A DNA stretch of 49,868 nt from Amphimedon queenslandica. Its lineage: Eukaryota > Porifera > Demospongiae > Haplosclerida > Niphatidae. This document shows positions 47,701 through 49,868 of this stretch, piece by piece. Numbering within the stretch: position 1 is the stretch's first letter; the number at the start of each line of letters is the position of its first letter. Position numbers and translations under genes: made by a program. The DNA lies in assembly GCF_000090795.2 (NCBI RefSeq), contig NW_003546731.1:21612-71479 (forward strand), written 5' to 3'. The notes under the pieces were generated by a model. The model was given only the letters and a program-made list of their open reading frames with translations. It was not told the origin of the DNA and did not search any database.

Positions 47701-49868
47701 AAATTTAAGATATCCCATTTGAATTTCACTACATGTATAATTCACTTATACAGTGAAGATAATGAATTACATGTAGATTTTCATACATCATACAGTATAT
47801 TCCATTAGTTTTTCCTATTATTCTATGTAGTCTTGTGGTAATATATACAAGGGATTGGCCCAGACTGGTGCCTGGGGTTGTTTTGATGAGTTCAACCGTA
47901 TCTCAGTTGAAGTCCTCTCAGTGGTAGCTGTACAAGTGAAGAGTATTCAGGACGCCATTAAGATGAAGAAGGAGAGGTTCTTCTTTGATGATGTGGAGAT
48001 TAAGATAACACCAACAGTTGGTTTATTCATTACAATGAACCCGGGATATGCTGGTAGGACTGAACTACCTGAAAACCTCAAAGCACTCTTCAGGTAATGT
48101 ACATGTACATGGTTTAAGATTTTGCAACCTTTTGGTGAAGAATTGTGTGCCATATACTGTGCATGTACATTATGTCCACTTCACTCAATATGTATATCAT
48201 TAGGCCTTGTGCTATGGTGGTTCCTGACTTTGAGCTGATTGCTGAGATAATGTTGGTGGCTGAGGGTTTCATTGATGCACGTATACTAGCAAGGAAGTTC
48301 CTTACTCTATACACTCTGTGTAAGGAGCTGCTGTCTAAACAGGATCATTATGACTGGGGACTGAGGGCCATTAAATCAGTACTGGTGGTAGCTGGGTCTC
48401 TTAAGAGAGGAGATAGAGGAAGACCTGAAGACCAGGTAACATTTTAAAGTGTATATGTACAGTGTAGCCTCTTTATTGAGCCCACACTACCTGTCCTTAA
48501 TACAGAGGTGTCCTCATTTCAGAGGTACTTTTGTATAGACTTGTACCAATTGGGACATTACAAAATGCCCTCATTATAAAAGGATCCTTATTATAAAGGT
48601 GTCCTCATTATAAAAGGATCCTTATTATAAAGGTGTCCTCATTATAGAGGGTATACACTCTATGCATGTACATGTACATTGTATGTGTACATTAGAATAC
48701 TACTGTTTATTTACAATGTATTATCTTTAATTCGTGTCCACTGTCCTTCAGGTATTAATGAGGGCATTAAGAGATTTCAACACTCCAAAGATAGTGACAG
48801 ATGATGTTCCAATATTCATGGGATTAATTGGGGATCTGTTTCCAGCACTGGATGTACCCAGAAAGAGAGACATGGACTTTGAAGCATGTGTCAAGCAAAG
48901 TGTACTAGTAAGAACTGTGCATTTGATAATGATATAACATTTACATGTACACATACATGTACATATTATACATGTACAATATACATGTACATGTATATGT
49001 ATATGCAGTGTTTTCTAAAGCTAAAGGTGCTATAACTAATTGTAGAGCCAGCTATAGCCTCCCTATAATGACTATAATGACTAATTATCTGTTGTAGGAT
49101 CTTGGTCTTCAAGCTGAGGATGGGTTTGTATTGAAAGTGGTTCAGTTAGAGGAGCTGATTCATGTCAGACACTCTGTGTTTGTAATTGGTAATGCTGGAA
49201 CCGGGAAGAGCAAGGCAAGTATACATGTGTACATGTTTATGTACATGTACAGTAGCACTACTATCACTATTATTATACTAATACTTTATTAGTATTATCT
49301 ACATCATCACCATCATTATTTATTATTATTATTATTATACAGATATTACGGTCACTCAACAGAACGTACCAGAACATGAAGAAGAAGCCATTATGGCAGG
49401 ACCTCAACCCAAAGGCTGTCACAAATGATGAATTGTTTGGCTACATAAACCCAGCGACCAGAGAATGGAAGGACGGTCTGTTCTCATGCATTATGAGAGA
49501 CCTCGCTAATATATCAAACGAGAGTCCCAAGTGGATTGTACTGGATGGAGACATTGATCCAATGTGGATTGAATCACTCAACACTGTCATGGATGATAAT
49601 AAAGTTAGTATGACATTGTACATGTATGTACATAAACTTCTTACATGTATACACGTACGTACATACATGTACAGACACATGTACATGTATGTGTATGTAC
49701 TGTATATATGTATATACTATAGGGAATCTTTCTTTATGTTTAATACATGTACATGTACATGTTTTTAACCAGGCTATATACTATCACACTCCTGTTGATA
49801 CTGTATTATAGGTGTTAACACTGGCCAGTAATGAGAGGGTCCCCCTCACTCCTTCAATGAGGCTAATG
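20784..49868 (+). CDS. Axonemal outer-arm dynein heavy chain, DNAH9/11/17 type (5' two fifths; runs off window)
   Basis: I join 34 exons: 20784-20834, 20891-20941, 20990-21183, 21476-21746, 21812-22042, 26143-26370, 26521-26685, 26972-27088, 28733-28998, 29242-29310, 29358-29490, 29679-29834, 29899-30007, 30057-30226, 30449-31159, 31516-31668, 31924-32118, 32336-32452, 32524-32610, 32729-33020, 33934-34043, 34124-34198, 34304-34474, 34697-34921, 35039-35130, 35183-35309, 35531-36213, 47399-47555, 47831-48093, 48204-48435, 48752-48907, 49098-49214, 49343-49603, 49812 onward. All phases close, giving 2164 codons. The stem and linker (WQLMQAT-like [20 protein letters not shown]) lead to AAA1 with P-loop GPAGTGKT at 1769-1776 and Walker B CFDEFNRI, then AAA2 P-loop GNAGTGKS at 2050-2057. 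[10 protein letters not shown] and [12 protein letters not shown] are typical of the beta-type heavy chain. It is the ATP-driven motor of ciliary beating. Two introns host other genes. The N-terminus is about 100 residues shorter than in vertebrate homologs. Confidence 0.93.
22280..23884 (+). CDS. SLC15/POT-like MFS transporter, copy 1 (nested in dynein intron 5)
   Basis: Intronless ORF of 534 residues from the ATG of [12 protein letters not shown]. It has about ten to twelve hydrophobic segments. [20 protein letters not shown] after the fourth segment corresponds to the N-x-x-PFGADQ signature region of proton-coupled oligopeptide transporters, and the long loop with [13 protein letters not shown] and [16 protein letters not shown] matches the SLC15 central loop. 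The substrate is unknown; peptides are the family default. The N-terminal tail has an acidic/hydrophobic SVPLL motif and the C-terminus an acidic serine cluster ([10 protein letters not shown]). It lies wholly within a dynein intron on the same strand and needs its own promoter; an octamer-like ATTTGCATGTG lies about 90 bp upstream. The family assignment is from motifs only. Confidence 0.72.
   Translation: MSESVPLLVHSSSVKRRCSPCHFLLIHSREAVLVLFWDLIIGIASFVAASAVSVDLAHVRKIELGLCLCFIVAGYLGDFLISHHKLILAGLYSLFLLVILMLLMVSLQLVPSTPGCPLMIIYIIFSYAVFFITMAIRVNLVPFNIDQLIGSSSDELTAIIHWHNLGPLLGSFIIFNTNSLATEYQYMVWLGSIIACVATVLVSHNLFNGYLDTTPVNTVNPIKLIVRVLCYARKHKYPENRSALTYWEEEAPSRLDLGKDKYGGPFTEEEVEDVKTILRLVPLVFICGLSVGLYGRYTISMDATSYGCNGLNTGMYVEFIAYVFLVVFMLFILKQSYFRKYIPSMLKRIGIGLVLIFIVNVLYTGLAFIGNYKFGETFHCLTVFDNILLARPQNWVYFDVIVETILWYTNNATSVEFILAQCPKSMRGAMIGLWLCLRNLRREFQFMLIFLPFLQYMSPDIPLGRGFYYLLTLSLVSLLVLVLFIYLAKRYKLRVREVEINIHQIAENYTIRYIEQDEEHRINYSSSSSDNEEV
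24262..25860 (+). CDS. SLC15/POT-like MFS transporter, copy 2 (nested in dynein intron 5)
   Basis: Intronless ORF of 532 residues, tandem duplicate of the preceding gene. The first 47 or so residues, the central loop ([29 protein letters not shown]) and the last 45 residues are almost identical to copy 1. The membrane segments between them differ at many positions, for example [16 protein letters not shown] against [16 protein letters not shown]. No disabling change is visible, so both copies look active. The upstream flank repeats the TTTGCATGTG element. A changed substrate range after duplication is possible but not shown. Confidence 0.72.
   Translation: MSESVPLLVHSSSVKRRCSPCHFLLIHSREAVLVLFWDLIIGIAQYVGLSVMSDDLAHVRKIELGLAFTFIVAGYLGDFLISRHKLILAGLYSLFLLVIPMLLVVSLQLVPSNDIILLIYIIFSYAVFVIVGAVRVNVLPFNIDQLIGSSSDELTAIIHWHNAGPLLGPFIITNANLLATEYRRIVWLGSIIVFVTAILVSHSLFNHYLNTTPVNTVNPVKLIVRVLCYARKHKYPENRSALTYWEEEAPSRLDLGKDKYGGPFTEEEVEDVKTVLRLLPMVIIFGLSGSLYNLYSISMDATAYGCNDLNTGMYVEFMTYIFLIVFMLFIFRQSYFRKYIPSMLKRIGIGLTLIFIVNVLYVILAILGNYHFGETFHCLTIFDKKLSARPQSWQYFDEIIGAIVWYSNDVVSVEFILAQCPKSMRGTVIALWFSLFRLRSQFQFMLIFWPFLQYMSPDIPLGRGFYFFLTLSVLSLLVLVLFIYLAKRYKLRVREVEINIHQIAENYTIRYIEQDEEHRVNYSSSSSDNEEV
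26385..26494 (+). repeat. Truncated copies of the minisatellite/MITE unit in a dynein intron
   Basis: About 1.7 units in the orientation TAGCCTCTTTATTAAGGAC, each with the GGGCCC core, fill the intron between exons 26143-26370 and 26521-26685. The right end stops in CACACTATA and lacks the rest of the element. Confidence 0.75.
26700..26900 (+). repeat. Diverged single copy of the 177-bp repeat
   Basis: TTGCATTTTCTGATATATAT, TTTGAGCTGATTCTGATT and AATTTTTAAATTTTCTC follow in the same order as in the 177-bp arrays, with heavy divergence and an inserted ACATGCGTACATGTAC tract. It lies in the short intron before dynein exon 26972-27088. Confidence 0.5.
27178..28690. repeat. Intron 8 of the dynein gene: duplicated and dispersed repeats
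   Basis: The block at about 27178-27365 (TTCATAGTTTATACAAGTGC, CCAACCCACGATAGCTTTTG, AATTTTTGAATGGGTT) recurs at about 28230-28435. Between them are an intact hAT-like MITE (27474-27804) and a decayed relative of its interior at about 27840-28012. The stretches 28035-28160 and 28540-28690 match the intergenic repeat near 15440-15600. No coding sequence is supported in this intron (27089-28732). Confidence 0.6.
27474..27804. mobile_element. hAT-type MITE with 17-bp perfect inverted termini and 8-bp target duplication
   Basis: The left terminus TAGTGATGGGCGATTCC is matched exactly by its inverse at 27788-27804. The flanks are the direct repeat TTAGGCCA at 27466-27473 and 27805-27812. An 8-bp target duplication and the TAGTGATGGGCGA-type end are characteristic of hAT elements. 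The 331-bp interior has no coding capacity, so it is non-autonomous. Confidence 0.9.
31177..31461 (+). mobile_element. MITE copy with three tandem units in a dynein intron
   Basis: It starts AATAGTGTAGCC, has three 61-bp units with TTAAGGACAC and a GGACCC/GGGCCC core, then a unique part (CAGAGGTACTTTTGTATAGG, CCAATTGGGACATTAC), and ends in inverted form at GTAGAGGCTATGCTATA. This shows the full element structure: terminal repeat, repeat unit, unique interior, inverted terminal repeat. Confidence 0.8.
32139..32279 (+). mobile_element. Short MITE copy of the same family in a dynein intron
   Basis: It contains AGCTCTTTATTATAAGGACC, the unique interior CAGAGGTACTTTTGTATAGG and CCAATTGGGACATTAC, and ends GTGTCCTTATTATATAGACT ACACTATA. 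It has lost the tandem units. It is followed by an (ATT)n/(GTT)n microsatellite up to the next exon. Confidence 0.75.
33117..33880 (+). repeat. 177-bp tandem repeat array in a dynein intron
   Basis: The anchor AATGGCCGTAACTCGAAAAA recurs at about 33132, 33310, 33487 and 33663, spacing 176-178 bp, with a partial last unit. Each unit has GTCGGAATCAGCTCAAACTT, TTTCTACACAGCATAAGGAC and GGGCTATAGCCTTGGG. It is the inverse orientation of the 6560-7580 array and fills nearly all of intron 20 (33021-33933). Confidence 0.85.
34199..34303 (+). repeat. Intron built mostly of TACATGTA palindrome words
   Basis: Between dynein exons 34124-34198 and 34304-34474 the sequence is largely overlapping ACATGTACATGT words. 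The same words occur at many other dynein splice donors and introns, for example after 30226, 33020 and 48093. Confidence 0.6.
36270..36489. mobile_element. Inverted-repeat element (220 bp) at the start of dynein intron 27
   Basis: The left end TACCTTAGAGTGACTTTTAA with TTGCGGGTACTA following is mirrored on the right by TACTATTAATTGTGAATTTT-type sequence ending TTAAGGTA when read inverted. The arms are about 35 bp with few mismatches, and inner GCGATTTTT/AAAATCGC-type motifs extend the pairing. No ORF is present. Confidence 0.7.
36865..37425 (-). pseudogene. 5'-truncated member of the unrecognised membrane-protein family (copy a)
   Basis: ORF of 186 residues that aligns only with the last membrane segment and cytosolic tail of the longer copies. 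It keeps [45 protein letters not shown] and a C-terminal EGASLLPN motif. It lacks the first four membrane segments and the conserved extracellular loop. The sequence upstream (37426-37710) shows no remnant of them. The frame is open and starts with ATG, so a short tail-only product anchored by one membrane segment is possible. I classify it as a truncated gene because the family's membrane core is missing. Confidence 0.6.
37711..38002. mobile_element. MITE-like element with AACCGGTTT-rich interior
   Basis: The ends are AAGCCCTATTTACACTA and the inverse of AAGCCCCGTTTACACTA (two mismatches in 17). The interior is rich in AACCGGTTT-type words and has a central palindrome CCACCTCAGGAGGTGG. It has no ORF. 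From 38003 to 38521 I see no gene or repeat apart from the 3' flank of copy b. Confidence 0.65.
38522..39408 (-). pseudogene. Disrupted member of the unrecognised membrane-protein family (copy b)
   Basis: Translation from the ATG at 39408 gives a first membrane segment and KVFP, then a TAG at 39279-39277 where the paralogs have Tyr of VFPYIK. A frameshift follows a few codons later, near a run of A. Homology resumes in another frame ([11 protein letters not shown]) and continues open to the stop: [36 protein letters not shown] and two more membrane segments. The tail lacks the [15 protein letters not shown] module but keeps ESSRLLG near the C-terminus. An N-terminally shortened protein starting at a downstream Met ([14 protein letters not shown], 212 residues) could still be made. 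Most likely a decaying gene; sequencing error is possible for the frameshift but less likely for both lesions. Confidence 0.65.
39500..39600 (-). promoter_or_regulatory. Shared upstream block with TATA-like TATTTAAGGGG (copy b)
   Basis: About 100 bp upstream of the copy b ATG, the minus strand reads TATTTAAGGGGCATCA. The same block precedes copy d (44605-44640) as TATTTAAGGGGTGTCA and occurs again at 45290-45325. It is probably the core promoter of the family. Confidence 0.5.
39601..39937. mobile_element. Foldback element with about 70-bp terminal inverted repeats
   Basis: 39601-39670 (ACTATAGACCTTTCCCACCA, TTTAGCAATGAATATCATTA, ACGAGCCGCCAT, TGTGGGAT) is mirrored by 39869-39937 with only a few mismatches. 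The 200-bp centre has no homology I recognise, and the ORFs in it are incidental. A single strand would fold into a long hairpin. From 39938 to 41150 I see no gene, only a short direct repeat of TTACATTGTAAATGTACT near 41000. Confidence 0.85.
41153..41413. repeat. 3' flank duplicated downstream of copies c and e
   Basis: ATGACGGTATGTCACAT, GATAATGACATATTGTT and CAACAGTAGTAATTGGTAG occur in this order here and again at about 45462-45706 with high identity. The 3' flanks of copies c and e thus derive from one segmental duplication that included the genes. Confidence 0.75.
41414..42572 (-). CDS. Unrecognised five-pass membrane protein, copy c, with a one-base frameshift
   Basis: Two overlapping frames make one gene: 42572 to about 41985 and about 41984 to 41414. 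The switch falls on an A8 run at 41985-41992 (T8 on the coding strand); one base fewer would give a continuous 385-residue protein, the family length. Features in order: first membrane segment ([17 protein letters not shown]), [21 protein letters not shown], second segment, extracellular loop ([30 protein letters not shown]), third segment ([18 protein letters not shown]), two more segments, then tail ([30 protein letters not shown]) ending [10 protein letters not shown]. An ATG 52 codons upstream exists, but paralog alignment favours 42572. Either a homopolymer error or a very recent lesion. Confidence 0.65.
43265..43411. repeat. 3' flank shared by copies b and d
   Basis: AAAATTAATTAAACAGCTAG downstream of copy d recurs downstream of copy b near 38447-38470, in the same orientation relative to the genes. 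This pairs b with d, as the other flank pairs c with e. The rest of 42730-43264 shows nothing I can name. Confidence 0.5.
43412..44497 (-). CDS. Unrecognised five-pass membrane protein, copy d
   Basis: Intact intronless ORF of 361 residues starting at the ATG that aligns with the paralogs. Order: first membrane segment, [21 protein letters not shown], second segment, extracellular loop ([34 protein letters not shown]), third segment ([18 protein letters not shown]), fourth and fifth segments, then the cytosolic tail ([42 protein letters not shown]). It ends soon after, so it lacks the dileucine end found in the others. An in-frame insertion in the tail encodes a Cys-rich stretch ([19 protein letters not shown]) that contains the TACATGTA word common in introns. 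I recognise no known family. Topology and loop side are inferred from the sequons. Confidence 0.72.
   Translation of the reverse strand: MDLNTFVTITVVIFVTSFVISVAVLIVGWIYFTPERVLRKVFPYIRESGNDITIFGYIIQKKLFKGQWIYTMYVIAWILFIVLFNTFLTISTKYDPYDGLNCFGYYDNGSELKVTSEEQAESENVTGISCYGLNFDIAGGIGHAGAILTLSWLFSSIVLWIKLKLYYKVNITIKKGNLIRGLLGYMGLILLQSACLIGSFVPMVAFRYLINILSIYQLLDIILFFLILLSGSLIFPIHRKPKSLADCCKEAVEKRQGRKEEDLEEIKNRVHGHQIQVDLLLELAELECKKTLADIYYYGIKKDKNRHTCTCMENFANTCKANCSCMKTEEEEEAETNSDTISEREMKIIAQVAYGKVTKAK
44605..44740 (-). promoter_or_regulatory. Shared upstream block (copy d)
   Basis: The plus strand reads TGACACCCCTTAAATACC followed by ATAGCTGGTC, then further out TTCTTGGAATTATTTTCATT and GTGTGAATAGTTAGTA. 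On the minus strand this gives a TATTTAAGGGG box about 110-120 bp before the ATG. It matches blocks at 39500-39600 and 45268-45450. Confidence 0.5.
45268..45450 (-). promoter_or_regulatory. Orphan copy of the family's upstream block
   Basis: AGCTTGACTGAGATTCAGCT, TGACACCCCTTAAAAGTTG, TTCTTGGAATTATTTTCATT and AGGACTTGTAATGAGTAT repeat the upstream region of copies b and d, yet the DNA it would drive (45267 leftward to 44740) holds no family member. It is either the relic of a deleted copy or a duplicated promoter fragment. Confidence 0.5.
45707..46852 (-). CDS. Unrecognised five-pass membrane protein, copy e
   Basis: Intact intronless ORF of 381 residues from the ATG of [12 protein letters not shown]; the frame extends upstream but without another ATG. 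Order: first membrane segment, [21 protein letters not shown], second segment, loop ([36 protein letters not shown]), third segment ([18 protein letters not shown]), a Cys-containing fourth segment, fifth segment, then tail: [45 protein letters not shown] and the end [10 protein letters not shown]. The tail is nearly identical to that of copy c, and the 3' flanks match, so c and e are recent duplicates. The sequons in the loop after segment two suggest it is extracellular. An acidic dileucine near the C-terminus suggests endosomal or lysosomal sorting. No known family is recognised. Confidence 0.75.
   Translation of the reverse strand: MATYTTYRVVYFVLVGISCFVPAVMLIFGYLCTRRYPLENMVRKVFPYIKKSGSHFVVFGFIIPQKYIKLHFLYMAVIVQSILFVVLYNTFLATSNTYSPHDGLDCIALYNNGSRHKVTPEEQAESENVTGILCYGLKVDIAGGIEHAAAILTLSWLFSSIVLWIKLNLHHEAINCRNKGKNTGRRRVGTCCFLTVYLVQFFLFIGSAIAMPVAAPVFSQNKILSPDQILDIGLFSIIMATGLFVVPGQKKAKTLADHCKEAVENNKGEEVRALEEIKDGVRDHPIQVDLLLELAELECKKALGDMYHYGTEEYRNNINENEMKTIAQVAYRKVTTNDGGEENNNGQRYNTRQGASINVPTERDRLLGNTGRNNNNYSHFN
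47229..47304. mobile_element. Tiny inverted-repeat element (76 bp)
   Basis: AGGCCTTTCTACACTAG on the left pairs with the inverse CAAGTGTAGAAAGGCTT on the right. The short interior includes GGAACCGGTTC. It lies just before dynein exon 28. Confidence 0.55.
48458..48662 (+). mobile_element. MITE copy of the minisatellite-forming family in a dynein intron
   Basis: It begins TACAGTGTAGCCTCTTTATT, has the unique interior CAGAGGTACTTTTGTATAGA and CCAATTGGGACATTAC, then a short direct duplication of CCTCATTATAAAAGGATC, and ends ATTATAGAGGGTATACACTC. It is a full-length copy without the tandem expansion. Confidence 0.75.
49215..49216 (+). other. GC splice donor (GC-AG intron 32 of the dynein gene)
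   Basis: The exon encoding the AAA2 P-loop ends AGCAAG and is followed by GCAAGTATAC; the next exon starts after TTATACAG. Joining here keeps [18 protein letters not shown] in frame as the family requires. Using the GT four bases later would shift the frame. Confidence 0.8.

Overview
This window is animal nuclear DNA. It has AT-rich intergenic DNA, very short GT-AG introns (many 47-60 bp), axonemal dynein, an Fe65-type WW/PTB adaptor, and a large ankyrin/ROC/COR/death-fold protein. The gene content and the abundance of TACATGTA words in introns suggest a demosponge close to Amphimedon queenslandica. That assignment is an inference from recognition, not from a search.

Layout. (1) 79-5123, minus: N-terminal part of an Fe65/APBB-like adaptor that runs off the left edge. 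Its introns carry a MITE whose terminal unit has expanded into a 13-copy minisatellite. (2) 6094-8571, plus: a two-exon rolling-stone-like membrane protein with a 177-bp repeat array in its intron. (3) 8750-9226, plus: single-exon low-molecular-weight protein tyrosine phosphatase. (4) 9358-15097, minus: an 18-exon, about 1399-residue protein with ankyrin, ROC, COR, coiled-coil, death, ZU5 and CARD-like parts. (5) 16453-20367, plus: an intronless 1304-residue surface protein with a long glycosylated ectodomain and a multi-pass C-terminus. (6) 20784 to the right edge, plus: 34 exons of an outer-arm axonemal dynein heavy chain of the DNAH9/11/17 type, ending inside AAA2. An RFX X-box lies 113 bp upstream of its ATG.

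The dynein gene hosts other genes. Its 4.1-kb intron 5 contains two tandemly duplicated SLC15/POT-like transporters on the same strand; the duplication copied the end of the host exon and its splice donor. Its 11.2-kb intron 27, between the linker and AAA1 exons, contains five antisense copies of a membrane-protein family I do not recognise. Two copies are intact, one carries a single-base frameshift in a homopolymer, one is broken by a stop and a frameshift, and one is 5'-truncated. They share a tail module ([15 protein letters not shown]), a C-terminal acidic dileucine motif and upstream blocks. This cluster is the best candidate for something undescribed.

Non-coding structure is mostly transposon-derived: a minisatellite-forming MITE family, a hAT-type MITE with a perfect 8-bp target duplication, a foldback element with about 70-bp inverted repeats, several shorter inverted-repeat elements, and a 177-bp tandem repeat found in introns of unrelated genes. 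Exon joins were worked out by hand from splice signals, reading phase and family continuity; no transcript data were available.
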